64,000 nt of DNA from Planctomycetota bacterium (GTDB lineage Bacteria; Planctomycetota; UBA1135; GCA-002686595): positions 372,001-436,000 of the forward strand of contig JADJNY010000002.1 in assembly GCA_016714045.1 (NCBI GenBank), given 5' to 3'. Numbering within the stretch: position 1 is the stretch's first letter; each line of letters opens with the position of its first letter. Both the position numbers and the translations under genes were made by a program. The notes below the pieces were generated by a model, which searched no databases, had not been told where the DNA came from, and was given only the letters and a program-made list of their open reading frames with translations. Positions 52,793 through 62,037 of the stretch are shown here, in pieces.

Positions 52793-52867
52793 CGCCGGGG
52801 GGCGCGCTCCCCAAGGCAAGCCGCCCCTTGACCCGGGACGGCGGAACGCGCATCTCCTGGTCCCACG

Positions 52868-54529
52868 GTGCGCGACGTGGAGGGAGTTCCGGGTGAGGGC
52901 CGCGGCATCAAGCGGCTCGGCCTCGCGCATTCGGCGCGGAGACGTGCGCTGCTCGTCCTGCTCGCGATCGTTGGCGAGGTGCTCGCGCTGTCGGTCCGCT
53001 ACCGCGCGCTCGAACGTCCGCCGACGGCGAACGCTTGGGACGTGCTGGCCGCGGAGGCGGGGGTCGCGCCGCAGATCGTGCTGTCGTTCCTCGCGGCGCT
53101 CTTGCTCGTCGCGCGCGCGCCGCTCGAGGCCGTTCTCGACGACCCAAGGGCTCCGTCGCGGCGCATGAACGAGCTCCTACGCGCCGCCGCCGTGCACGTC
53201 GCGGCCTTCGCGGTCGTGGTGCTCGGTTGCGAGCGCGTGCTCGGCGCCGCGGAGGTCCGCGCGGAGACCGCGGGACCGTGGGTCGTGCTCACGGGGCTCG
53301 CGGTGTGCGCGGCCGCCGTGTCGGCGTTCGACTTCGTCCTGCCCGTGCAGGTCGCGTGGCGCGATCGAGCGCGGCTCGCGGGGCCGAGCCTCGTCGCGTT
53401 CGGCCTCGGGCTCGCGGCGTGGGCGTGCGGCCGCTGGGTCGCCGACGACCTGACGCGCGTGCTGCGCGGTCCGACGCTCTGGGTCGCGAGCCGCGTCGTC
53501 GGTCTCGTCGAGCCCGAGGCGCGCGTCGACGAGGCCGAGTTCGTGCTCGGCACGGACACCTTCGAGGTCTGCATCGCGCCGCAGTGCTCCGGCTTCGAAG
53601 GCGTGGGGCTCCTCGCCGTCTTCCTCTCCGCCTACGTGTTCTTGCGGCGGAGGGAGCTCCGCCTCCCGGCGGCGTGGATCCTGCCGATCGCCGGCGCGTT
53701 CCTGGCCTGGTTCGCGAACGCGCTGCGCATCGCGGTGCTCGTCCTGCTCGGGAGCCGCGTCTCCTCGGACCTCGCCGTCGAGGGCTTCCACTCGCTCGCG
53801 GGGCTCGTGCTCTTCATCGGTCTCGCTCTCGGCTGCGTGCGGCTCGCGCAGCGGTTCCGTTGGTTCGAGCGTCCCGTGGTGCGCTCCGGCGCGGGCAGCG
53901 CGGCGGAGCTGGAAGGCGACGACCTCGGCGCGGGCTCCGGACTCGCCGAGCTCGGTCCGTACCTCGTGCTCCTCGGGGCGGGGCTCCTGACGAGCGGGCT
54001 CCAGCTCGATCCGCGCGCCGGGCGGCTCGCCGGGTACGCCGCCGCGGTGATCGTCAGCCTGCTCCTCCTCCCGCGCTATCGTCCGCTCGACCGGCGCTGC
54101 AGCGCGCGAGCCTGCGGTGCAGGGGTGTTGGTCGCGGGGAGCTGGTTCCTGCTCGCCGGGCCGCGGGACCGCCTGCCCCTGTTCCCGGGCGCCGCGGAGG
54201 GGGGGCTCGGTGCCGCGCTTGCGGCGGCCCAGGCGATCGGGTTCGTGCTCGTCACGCCCTGGGCCGAGGAGCTCGCCTTCCGCGTGCACCTCTTCCGCCG
54301 GTTGGGCGGCGGGAGCGCTCCGGAGCGGGCGGGGTTGCCGGTGACGGCCTGGCTGGTCTCGACCCTCGCCTTCGCGGCCCTGCACGAGTCCTGGTTCGCA
54401 GCCGCGGTCGCGGGGCTCGTCTTCGGGGGGCTGTACGTCGCTCGGGGGCGAGCAGGGGAGGCGTTTTGGGCGCATGCGATCGCGAACGCCGCGCTCGTCC
54501 TCGCCGCCGGTCTGGGCGTCGGGGGCTGA
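52868..54529 (+). CDS. xrtE: Exosortase E/CPBP protease fusion (VPEID-CTERM system)
   Basis: A 553-residue polytopic protein with two enzymes. The exosortase half has the catalytic Cys240 (APQCSGFEGVGLL), Arg287 (FANALRIAVLVLLG) and His308 (GFHSLAGLVLFIG). The C-terminal half is a CPBP (CAAX protease/bacteriocin-processing) domain with EE467-468/R472 (WAEELAFRVHLFRR), His506 (AALHESWF) and His536/Asn540 (WAHAIANAAL). This matches the known exosortase E architecture. It should cleave and perhaps transfer (V/A)PEID-CTERM proteins such as the one encoded 75 bases upstream. I give the start as GTG 52868; an in-frame GTG at 52877 is also possible. Many TM helices throughout; inner membrane. Confidence 0.93.
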   Translation: MRDVEGVPGEGRGIKRLGLAHSARRRALLVLLAIVGEVLALSVRYRALERPPTANAWDVLAAEAGVAPQIVLSFLAALLLVARAPLEAVLDDPRAPSRRMNELLRAAAVHVAAFAVVVLGCERVLGAAEVRAETAGPWVVLTGLAVCAAAVSAFDFVLPVQVAWRDRARLAGPSLVAFGLGLAAWACGRWVADDLTRVLRGPTLWVASRVVGLVEPEARVDEAEFVLGTDTFEVCIAPQCSGFEGVGLLAVFLSAYVFLRRRELRLPAAWILPIAGAFLAWFANALRIAVLVLLGSRVSSDLAVEGFHSLAGLVLFIGLALGCVRLAQRFRWFERPVVRSGAGSAAELEGDDLGAGSGLAELGPYLVLLGAGLLTSGLQLDPRAGRLAGYAAAVIVSLLLLPRYRPLDRRCSARACGAGVLVAGSWFLLAGPRDRLPLFPGAAEGGLGAALAAAQAIGFVLVTPWAEELAFRVHLFRRLGGGSAPERAGLPVTAWLVSTLAFAALHESWFAAAVAGLVFGGLYVARGRAGEAFWAHAIANAALVLAAGLGVGG

Positions 54530-54970
54530 CGGTCGACTCCATCGCAGCGGGCATCAAGGCCCGTCCTTCCGCCCGTCGATAGGAAGTCGCAGAGAGATCG
54601 GCGGGTCAAGGCAGCGGGACTCACGTCCCGGACCCAGCCGGATCCTGAACGAAGGGCATGAAGGGTGGCAGGATCACGAGCACGCGCTGCGCGTGGCCGG
54701 GCTGAGGGGCCCGGCTCGCGACCGGGGACGCCGCGGAGGAATCCGAGGCGCCTCTGGCAAGAATGAGAATTCCAAGTAGAACAGCTCCGGAGTTGGAAAT
54801 TCCTTCCGACTCTCCGGGGCCGTGCGGCGCCCGCGGGACCTCACCGCGGGGCGAGCGAGGGCAGGCTCGGCCTGCGTTCGTCCGCCGTCCGCCTTGGAGC
54901 ACTCCAGCACGTTCGAGCGACGCCACTCCCGGGACGGACGGCCGTCCTGAACCGCAACGGGAGAGACAGC
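54530..54970. other. Intergenic region with AT-rich inverted repeat (441 bp)
   Basis: It lies between exosortase E and the first beta-helix exoprotein. No protein-like frame. At 54767-54802 a near-perfect inverted repeat GAATTCCAA...TTGGAAATTC flanks the palindrome CTCCGGAG, in the least GC-rich stretch nearby. It could be an operator or promoter element for the exoprotein gene 170 bases downstream. Confidence 0.45.
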
Positions 54971-57283
54971 ATGAGTTCTTGCACACGGCCGTGCGCGCCG
55001 CGCCGAGGCTTCGGCGCACGCGTTCGGACACTTTTCGCCGCCGCCGTCGTGGCGATCGGCATCGCTGCGCCGAACGCGTCGGCCCAAGGCACGCCGCCGA
55101 CGATCAACTGGTCGGGCCCGCAGGGGGGACCCTTCCCCACGGCGACGACCGTCCTGCCCGTGGCGAACCCCATGGCGTTGACCGTCCGCTGGCGCGCGTT
55201 CCAGTCGACACCCTGGCTCACCGCCACGGCGACCTCGCGAACGATCGCTCCAAACGGGACGCTCGACATCACGGTCGGCATCGATCCGACCGCGGCGGCG
55301 TCGCTCGCGGTGGGGTCGTACACCGCCGACATCGCGTACCGCGACCGCGCGACGCTCCAGTGGAACGTCCTCTGGCACCTCGTGCTCGACGTGCAACCCG
55401 CGCAACTCGCGGTCGACGTCGCGCCCGCGGCGCCGCTGCAGGTCCAAGGGCCGCAGGGCGGTCCGTTCTCGCCGATGGGCGCGAACTACACGCTCACGAA
55501 CACGGGCAACGTCCCCGTCTCGTGGGGCGCCACGAGCGACCAGACGTGGGCGTCGATCGCCGGCTCGAACGTCGGCCTCCTGAGCCCCGGCCAGTCGGCC
55601 ATCGTGCACGTCGACCTCGACTCGGGCGTGCTCAACGCGTTCCAGGTCGGTTCGTACACCGCGACGCTCGACTTCCGTCGTCGCTCGGACGGCCTGCTGC
55701 TCGGGTCGCGCACGATCGCCCTCACGGTCGATCCCGCGGCGCCCGCGAGCGGCTGGACTCCGCTCTCGCCGAGCCCGGACACGCGCAGCGTGTTCGTCTC
55801 GAGCTCCACGGGCAACGACGCGAACAACGGGCTCTCGTCGGGCACGCCGAAGCGCACGATCGCGGCCGCGAAGGCGCTCCTGCGCAACGGGTACCCCGAT
55901 TGGCTGCTGCTCAAGTGCGGCGACACGTGGGACGAGTCCCTCGGCCAGTGGATCGTGTCCGGCCGCTCGAGCACCGAGCCGACCGTGATCACGAACTACG
56001 GCACGGGCGAGCGTCCGTACCTGCGCACGGGCAACGGCGACGGCATCACCGCGATCGCCGCGGGCACGTCGCCCTCGTCGATCAACAACGTCGCGATCGT
56101 CGGCCTCCACATGAAGGCCCACACCTACGTCGGCAACGGCGAGCCGAGCGGCGTGAACTGGATGATCCAGTCGTCCGGTCTGCTCGTCGAGGACTGCCTG
56201 ATCGAGGGCTACCAGATCAACGTCTCGGTGCCCGGCTACGGCGGCCACAAGTACGCCATCCAGGTGCGCCGCAACGTGATCGCCGACGCCTTCTCGACGA
56301 CGGGCACGGTCGGCCACGGCATCTACATGGCGAACGCGCACGACGTGCTGATCGAGGAGAACGTCCTCGACCACAACGGCTGGAGCGAGACCGTGCCGGG
56401 AGCGACGCCGTCGATCTTCCGTCACGGCATCTACATCCAGAGCGGTTCGGGCACCTGCTCGAACGTGACCGTGCGCCGCAACATCATCGCGAACAGCGCG
56501 TCGCACGGGCTGCACCTGCGTCCGGGCGGCGTCGCGGAGGACAACCTCTTCCTGCGCAACAGCATCTCGCTGTCGCTCGGCGGCGGCAACGAGCCCAACC
56601 CGGGCGGCGTGAGCGTCGTCGCGCGCGGCAACGTCGTGCTCGACGGCAAGAACATCGACGCGGCGAACCCGCGTGGGTGGGGCATCGACCTCGCCAACAT
56701 CAACTCGGGCACGGTCGCCTACAACATCGTCGCGAACCAGACGCTCGCGTCGTTCCCGATCCCGTTCAACCTGTACGGGAACTCGAGCGGCCTGGGCGTG
56801 CACGACACGGTCTTCGAGCACAACATCGTGTCGAACTGGGGCGGTTCGGTGAACGTCGCGGGCACGTCCACGCAGCTCACCAGCATTCTGTTCCGCAACA
56901 ACGACTTCAACTCGACGATCGACACGGACCAGCTGATCGAGCACACGACCGCGTCGAACACCGCGGCCATCGACTCGGTCCAGAACCGCTTCTTCAGCAT
57001 CAACGTCCCGACGGCGTGGATGCGGAGTGGCAGCACGAACCTGTCGCTGTCTGGTTGGAAGAACCTCGTCGGCGACACGACGTCGACGACGATCCCGACC
57101 GGCGCCTACGCCGATCCGGGCCGCACCATCGCGACGTACAACCAGAGCCTCGGCGGCGCTGCGTCGTACTCCGCGTTCATGACCGAAGCGCGCCGCCAGT
57201 CGAAGGCGAACTGGCGCCCGCAGTACTCGGCGTCGGCCGCGATCGGATACTTCCGCGCCGGCTTCGGGCTCGTCGTGCCCTGA
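54971..57283 (+). CDS. Secreted BACON-like/parallel beta-helix protein 1
   Basis: A 770-residue exoprotein. Signal peptide (TLFAAAVVAIGIAAPNASAQ) after ATG 54971, with GGGAGAG upstream. Two BACON-like beta-sandwich domains follow (residues about 40-145 and 155-260; both contain GPQGGPF and a VGSYTAxxxxR closing). Then comes a right-handed parallel beta-helix of the pectate-lyase/polysaccharide-modifying kind, opening with VFVSSSTGNDANNGLS and with turns such as GIYMANAHDVLIEENVLDHN and RHGIYIQSGSGTCSNVTVRR. It would bind or cleave an extracellular polysaccharide, or serve as a glycan epimerase; catalytic residues are not identifiable. It lies next to the exosortase and polysaccharide genes. 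The second such gene is at 60.0 kb. Confidence 0.85.
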   Translation: MSSCTRPCAPRRGFGARVRTLFAAAVVAIGIAAPNASAQGTPPTINWSGPQGGPFPTATTVLPVANPMALTVRWRAFQSTPWLTATATSRTIAPNGTLDITVGIDPTAAASLAVGSYTADIAYRDRATLQWNVLWHLVLDVQPAQLAVDVAPAAPLQVQGPQGGPFSPMGANYTLTNTGNVPVSWGATSDQTWASIAGSNVGLLSPGQSAIVHVDLDSGVLNAFQVGSYTATLDFRRRSDGLLLGSRTIALTVDPAAPASGWTPLSPSPDTRSVFVSSSTGNDANNGLSSGTPKRTIAAAKALLRNGYPDWLLLKCGDTWDESLGQWIVSGRSSTEPTVITNYGTGERPYLRTGNGDGITAIAAGTSPSSINNVAIVGLHMKAHTYVGNGEPSGVNWMIQSSGLLVEDCLIEGYQINVSVPGYGGHKYAIQVRRNVIADAFSTTGTVGHGIYMANAHDVLIEENVLDHNGWSETVPGATPSIFRHGIYIQSGSGTCSNVTVRRNIIANSASHGLHLRPGGVAEDNLFLRNSISLSLGGGNEPNPGGVSVVARGNVVLDGKNIDAANPRGWGIDLANINSGTVAYNIVANQTLASFPIPFNLYGNSSGLGVHDTVFEHNIVSNWGGSVNVAGTSTQLTSILFRNNDFNSTIDTDQLIEHTTASNTAAIDSVQNRFFSINVPTAWMRSGSTNLSLSGWKNLVGDTTSTTIPTGAYADPGRTIATYNQSLGGAASYSAFMTEARRQSKANWRPQYSASAAIGYFRAGFGLVVP

Positions 57284-57304
57284 GCGCCGACGACGTCGTC
57301 CGAC

Positions 57305-57334
57305 GAGCGAGGCCGGCCCGTGCCGGCCTCGCTC
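57305..57334. terminator. Bidirectional terminator hairpin
   Basis: A perfect 13-bp GAGCGAGGCCGGC/GCCGGCCTCGCTC stem with loop CCGT sits exactly between two convergent genes (stops at 57283 and 57359). CGTTTCG follows on the plus strand. Position and strength make a two-way terminator likely. Confidence 0.75.
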
Positions 57335-57358
57335 CGTTTCGGGACCGACCGGGCTCGG

Positions 57359-58429
57359 TCAGCGCAGCCAGTTCGCGTCGAGGACCACGCGCGCGAGCTC
57401 GCGTCCGCTCGCCTCGTGCGCGCGCGGCGTCCAGTGCGCATGCGAGCGGCGCCAGTACAGGAGCTCCTTCCCCGTGAGCGGCTGGAGCACCGTCCGCGCC
57501 GGAACGAACACGAGGCCCTCGCGATCGACGTCGAAATCCTCGAGCGGGAAGGAATCGACCAGCACCTTCTCGTCCGCGTCGTCGGGGAACGGGATGCTCT
57601 GGACGACGAGCGGGATCTCGTGCGAGCGCGTCCAAGCGTAGAGTCGCTCGTAGAGCGCCGCGCACAGCCTGCGCTCGTGCGTGGCCGGGTCGAGCGCCGG
57701 CGTCCGGGCCGTCCGTTCGCTCTCGACCATGTCCCGCTTCACCTCCTTTGTGAGGCGCTCTTTCAGCACGACGAAGGCGTCGGAGTGCTCCGACAGCCAG
57801 TTGAAGACGACGTTCGTGTTCAGGAAGTCGCCGAGGCGGCCCGCGGGCACGTACTCGTCCGCCGCGGGCTCCAGACGCCCCTCGTGCAGCGCGAACAAGC
57901 CGGTGCGGACGTTGTCGGCGAGGTCGTTGCCGAAGAACGAGAGGATCACGAGGTCGGGCTCGTAACGGGCGAGCTCACGCTCGAGGTACAGCACCTCCTC
58001 GGCGGTGCTGAAGCCGGACACGCCGGCGTTCAAGACGTCGACGCGGAGGCCGCTCGCGCGCAGCTCGCGCTCGAGGACTCGGGCGAAGCAGTCCGCCTCG
58101 TCCACTTCGTAGCCGATGGTGAAGGAGTCGCCGAGGCACACGATGCGACGCAGTCCATCGGGCTTCGCGTACGCGTGCTCGCGGTCGTCGCGCAGCCCGC
58201 GCGAGTTGATCCGGAACTCGACGTCGACGTCGGCGGAAGCGTGGCGGTAGACCGCGTTCGGCGCGTTGCGCCGCAGGCCCCAGGGAGCGCGCACGACGTG
58301 ACGCGGGAACTTGGGCTGCTCGCCCAGGACGAGGCGCACGCCGAACTCCGCGGCGAGGAGTGCCAGGCACGAGCCCACGGCGAGCGCCGCGAGCCGACGT
58401 GTCCAAGTCCTGCTGGAGCGAACGACCAT
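57359..58429 (-). CDS. Membrane-anchored SGNH/GDSL hydrolase
   Basis: A 356-residue protein with an N-terminal TM or signal helix (LAALAVGSCLALLAAEFGVR). The SGNH blocks are: I with nucleophile Ser in VCLGDSFTIGYEV, II with Gly in NAGVSGFSTAEE, III with Asn in FFGNDLADN and V with the Asp/His region HWTPRAHE near the C-terminus. Such membrane SGNH proteins often add or remove acetyl groups on exported polysaccharides (compare AlgJ/AlgX). The genomic setting in a polysaccharide locus fits this. It is convergent with the beta-helix protein gene and divergent from the RTX-like exoprotein gene. Confidence 0.88.
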   Translation of the reverse strand: MVVRSSRTWTRRLAALAVGSCLALLAAEFGVRLVLGEQPKFPRHVVRAPWGLRRNAPNAVYRHASADVDVEFRINSRGLRDDREHAYAKPDGLRRIVCLGDSFTIGYEVDEADCFARVLERELRASGLRVDVLNAGVSGFSTAEEVLYLERELARYEPDLVILSFFGNDLADNVRTGLFALHEGRLEPAADEYVPAGRLGDFLNTNVVFNWLSEHSDAFVVLKERLTKEVKRDMVESERTARTPALDPATHERRLCAALYERLYAWTRSHEIPLVVQSIPFPDDADEKVLVDSFPLEDFDVDREGLVFVPARTVLQPLTGKELLYWRRSHAHWTPRAHEASGRELARVVLDANWLR

Positions 58430-58646
58430 GTGAGTCGGGCGGTGACGAACCTCGGAAGCTCTTTCGGACGTTTCGCCCGCCTTCCGTCCCGTTCGCGTGC
58501 GCGCGACCGACGAGAGGCCGGGAGCGTGTCGCCTCTACGACCTCCGACGAACGGACGGGGTAGGTTTGGGAGCGCTGGACCGAACCCGTGGAAGGACTTT
58601 CCTGGGGGGATCGAGCGCGTCTTCGTCCTTCCTCCGAGCCTACTCC

Positions 58647-59567
58647 ATGACGTTCACCCGCTTCCTCTCGTGCGGCCTCCTGGCCGCGGTCCTCGCTCCG
58701 CTCTCGGCCGCCCAGGTCCAAGGCACAGTCCTCTACGGCAACCTCCTCGTCTGGGGCGGGAGCGCGGCCGAGTCGGTCTCGATCACGGGCACCGGCGGCA
58801 CGTTGACCGTGATCGGCAACGGCGGCACCACGGTGAACGGACTCCCGGCGGTGACGTTCGAGAACGTCACCGGCGCGCTGCTCGTCGGCCTCGGCGGCGG
58901 CGACGACCAGCTCTTCTTCAGCGAAGCGGAAGTCCACTGCGGCGCGCTCCTCGCGATGGGCAGCGGTGACGACCTCGTGTTCGCGGCCCGCAACCAGATC
59001 TTCGGCCACCTCCTCGTCGACGGCGGCGGTGCGGGGCCGGCGGGCGACCTGATCGCGCTCAGCGACGGCGACGGAATCGGCAACGTCGTCACCGGCACGC
59101 TCGCCGTCTGCGCGGCGCGCGCGACCGTGGTCGTGCGCGGCAGCCAGGTCGGCCACGACATCCGCGTGCAGACGGGCTGCGCCGCGGACCAGGTCAAGAT
59201 CGACGGCTGCGTCGTCGGCGACGACGTCTTCGTCGACACGAACGGCGGCGACGACCTGATCGACGTCGGCAGCCTCGGCCCGGCGGTCGGCAACACGATC
59301 GCGGGCAGCCTCGTGGTCGACGCGGGCTCGGGCAACGACGTCGTTCGCGTGGGCACGCTCGACGGCGGCGCCTCGACGGTCGGCAGCTGCTCGGCCCTCT
59401 ACCTCGGCTACGGCAACGACCAGCTCGTCGTCCGCGGGACGACGTTCCAGAGCTTCCTCGTCGCGCGCGGCAACTCCGGCACGGACGCGGCCGAACTCCA
59501 GTCCGTCGCCTTCGGCAACAGCGTCGTCGGCGGCCTCTACGTGGACGGCTTCGAAGCGCTGCAGTGA
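58647..59567 (+). CDS. Secreted RTX-like calcium-binding repeat protein
   Basis: A 306-residue exoprotein with signal peptide (TRFLSCGLLAAVLAPLSAAQ). The mature region is Gly/Asp/Val-rich, with repeated G-G-x-D-D or G-x-G-N-D turns (GLGGGDDQLFF, GSGDDLVFA, NGGDDLIDVG, GSGNDVVRVG, GYGNDQLVVRG) spaced about 25-45 residues. This suits a short beta-roll or beta-helix that binds calcium, but the nine-residue spacing of true RTX rolls is not kept. There is no type I secretion signal or ABC exporter nearby; Sec export is likely. Function unknown, perhaps a matrix protein. Confidence 0.8.
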   Translation: MTFTRFLSCGLLAAVLAPLSAAQVQGTVLYGNLLVWGGSAAESVSITGTGGTLTVIGNGGTTVNGLPAVTFENVTGALLVGLGGGDDQLFFSEAEVHCGALLAMGSGDDLVFAARNQIFGHLLVDGGGAGPAGDLIALSDGDGIGNVVTGTLAVCAARATVVVRGSQVGHDIRVQTGCAADQVKIDGCVVGDDVFVDTNGGDDLIDVGSLGPAVGNTIAGSLVVDAGSGNDVVRVGTLDGGASTVGSCSALYLGYGNDQLVVRGTTFQSFLVARGNSGTDAAELQSVAFGNSVVGGLYVDGFEALQ

Positions 59568-60045
59568 CCCCAAGTCACACCCGTCGAGCCCGAACACGAG
59601 CGCCGCAATCTGCGGCGCTCGTTTCGTCGATGGACGCCTGACGAGTCGAAGCGGGGTCCACGGCCTCCACGACTCCGCTCGAGCCCGCTCCCGCAACGCG
59701 TACCGATCCGCCCCGCCCCTTCGCTCGTTGCTGAGCTACTACTCTCGAAAGTCCTCGCGCCGCGCGAACACTCAGGCTGTGCAGAGCACTCGTTGCTGAG
59801 AGCCAGTAGAGCCCCGTGCAAGCCCGGGCCGGTCCTCCGGCCCGGGCTTGTGCGGGGCCCGGAATGCGGAGCATCCGAATGTGCTCCGTTGCGCCCAGTT
59901 GCCCTTGGTCTCCCCACCCGGCAATTGCGTCCCGACCGCCCCCCGGTTTCGACACAAGAGCCCCCACCCCACACCAGTAGACTCGCCGCCCTCGCACACC
60001 GCGGCTCGCCGCGTGCCCTCGACCTCGCTCGCACCGACACCTCCC
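59568..60045. other. Long spacer with strong hairpins (478 bp)
   Basis: There is no credible gene between the RTX-like gene and the second beta-helix gene. It holds a 12-bp direct repeat CTCGTTGCTGAG (59724-59735 and 59789-59800), a 22-bp hairpin (59811-59858) and a 7-bp hairpin CGGAGCA/TGCTCCG (59867-59873 with 59882-59888). Confidence 0.6.
59811..59858 (+). terminator. 22-bp hairpin with four-base loop
   Basis: Bases 59811-59832 pair with 59837-59858 without a bulge (two G-T pairs), leaving loop TCCT. The core CAAGCCCGGGCCGG is perfectly complementary to CCGGCCCGGGCTTG. It could terminate transcription from the upstream gene, or be a structured leader for the exoprotein at 60046. It is the strongest hairpin seen in the window and has no T tract. 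Confidence 0.55.
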
Positions 60046-62028
60046 ATGCGCTCTCCTTCCCTCGCCGCCCCTTTCGAACACGGACTCCGACTCGCGCTCT
60101 GCACGTGCGTCGCCGTCCTCGCCTTCGTGGCGCTCGCGTGCGCGGGCGGCGGCGGGTCGTCCGCGCTGCCCGGGTTGCAGCTCGCCGACGCGTCGCCGTT
60201 CCTCGTCGAGGGGCCGCAAGGCGGTCCGTTCACGCGGCCGACGCGCACGCTCCAGCTCCGCAACACGAGCACGGCCCCGATCGAGTGGGCCGTGAGCCCC
60301 GGCGTGGCCTGGCTCGTCGTCACGCCGACGAGCGGAACGCTCGCGCCCGGGGCGAGCACCTCCGTGCTGGCCGCGATCGACGCGCCCGCGGCGGCGGCGC
60401 TCGACGCGGGGAGCTACTCGGCGTCGCTGCGCTTCCACGGTCCGACGCCGGGCGCGCCCGAGCCGACGGTGAGCGCGCTCCTGCTCGTGCTCTCCGGCGG
60501 GTGGACCGAATTCACGGCGAGCCCGGACACGCGCACCGTCTACGTCTCGAGCAGCACGGGCGACGACGCGCGCGACGGCCTCTCGCCCAAGACGGCGAAG
60601 CGCACGATCGCCGCGGGCAAGGCGCTGCTTCGGCACGGCTACCCGGATTGGCTGCTGCTCGCGCGCGGCGACACGTGGAACGAAGCGCTCGGTCAGTGGA
60701 TCACGTCGGGACGCTCCGCGAACGAACGCGCGCTCGTCGGCGCGTACGGGCCCGCGACGGAGCGACCGCTCCTGCGCACCGGCACGGCGAACGGCGTCGA
60801 GACGTTCCAAGGCGGTGCCTCGCCGGCGCGCCTCGCGCACGTCGCGATCGTCGGCCTGCATTTCCAGGCGAACGGCTACACCGGGAGCGGCGAACCGTCG
60901 GGCCTCGCGTGGTTGCTCGGGACGGACGACCTCCTCGTCGAGGACTGCAAGGTCGAGGGCTACCACACGAACGTGCTCCTCCAGGGGTACTTCGGCCGCC
61001 ACTCGGCCGTGCAGGTGCGGCGCTGCGTGCTCGTCGACGCGTTCTCGACCGGCACGGCGCCGTCGAGCCACGGGCTCTACGTGTCGAACACGGACGGCGT
61101 GCTGATCGAAGAGAACGTGATCGACCACAACGGGTGGAGCGAGACCGTCCCCGGCGCGAACCCGACCGTGTTCCGTCACAACGTCTACGTCCAGAGCGGC
61201 TCTGGCACGTGCACGGGCGTCGTCGCGCGTGGCAACCTGCTCGCGCGCGCGGCGTCGCACGGGCTGCAGCTGCGTCCGGGCGGCGTTGCGAACGACAACC
61301 TGTTCGTGCGCAACAGCATCGCGCTCGAGCTCGGCGGCGGGAACGAGCCCAACCCCGGCGGCGTCGACGTCACGGCGTTGCGCAACACGGTGCTCGAAGG
61401 CAAGGACATCGACCCCGCGAACCGGCGTGGGTGGGGGATCGAGGTCCACAACCTGCGCAGCGGGAACGTCTCCGAGAACGTGATCGCGAACAACGTGCTC
61501 GGGCAGCTCCCGATCGCGCTCGACATCCACGGGAACTCGAACGGCATCGGCGTGTTCGACACGCTCTTCTCGTCGAACGTGATCTGGAACTGGGGCGGGG
61601 GTGTGTTCCTGCAAGGCGGGCGGAGCGTGCTCGGCTCGATCGTGCTCCAAGCCAACGACGTCGGCGAAGCGCGCACTTCCGAGGCGCTGCTCACCCACCT
61701 CGACGCGGCGAGCACGGGTGCGATCACCTCGTCGCAGAACCGGTTCTTCAGCGTGCACGCGCAGCCCGGGGCGCTCTTCCGATCGGGCGGGGGGGGGCTC
61801 ACGCTCGAGGGTTGGCGCACCGCCGTCGGCGACACGGGTTCGATCGTCTGGACGCCGAACTACCCGGCGCCGGACCGATCGCTCGGCGCGTACGACGCGA
61901 CGCTCGGCGGACCGGGGACGCTCGAACACTTCCTCGCCGAGGCGCGGCGGCAGTCGCGCTCGTTCTGGCGACCGGAGTACTCGACGAGCGCCGCGAGCGC
62001 GTGGATTCGGGCCGGCTTCGGCCTGTGA
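60046..62028 (+). CDS. BACON-like/parallel beta-helix lipoprotein 2
   Basis: A 660-residue paralogue of the exoprotein at 55.0 kb. Here the signal peptide ends in a lipobox (VALAC, Cys about residue 32), then a Gly-rich linker, one BACON-like domain (GPQGGPFTRPTRTLQLRNTS) in place of two, and the same beta-helix (VYVSSSTGDDARDGLSPKTA; HGLYVSNTDGVLIEENVIDH; VYVQSGSGTCTGVVARGNLL). It ends FRAGFGL-like (IRAGFGL), as does its paralogue. Anchored to the membrane face, it may work on the same glycan as the soluble version. The ATG at 60046 is the first consistent with a signal peptide. Confidence 0.83.
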   Translation: MRSPSLAAPFEHGLRLALCTCVAVLAFVALACAGGGGSSALPGLQLADASPFLVEGPQGGPFTRPTRTLQLRNTSTAPIEWAVSPGVAWLVVTPTSGTLAPGASTSVLAAIDAPAAAALDAGSYSASLRFHGPTPGAPEPTVSALLLVLSGGWTEFTASPDTRTVYVSSSTGDDARDGLSPKTAKRTIAAGKALLRHGYPDWLLLARGDTWNEALGQWITSGRSANERALVGAYGPATERPLLRTGTANGVETFQGGASPARLAHVAIVGLHFQANGYTGSGEPSGLAWLLGTDDLLVEDCKVEGYHTNVLLQGYFGRHSAVQVRRCVLVDAFSTGTAPSSHGLYVSNTDGVLIEENVIDHNGWSETVPGANPTVFRHNVYVQSGSGTCTGVVARGNLLARAASHGLQLRPGGVANDNLFVRNSIALELGGGNEPNPGGVDVTALRNTVLEGKDIDPANRRGWGIEVHNLRSGNVSENVIANNVLGQLPIALDIHGNSNGIGVFDTLFSSNVIWNWGGGVFLQGGRSVLGSIVLQANDVGEARTSEALLTHLDAASTGAITSSQNRFFSVHAQPGALFRSGGGGLTLEGWRTAVGDTGSIVWTPNYPAPDRSLGAYDATLGGPGTLEHFLAEARRQSRSFWRPEYSTSAASAWIRAGFGL

Positions 62029-62037
62029 CGGCCGGTT

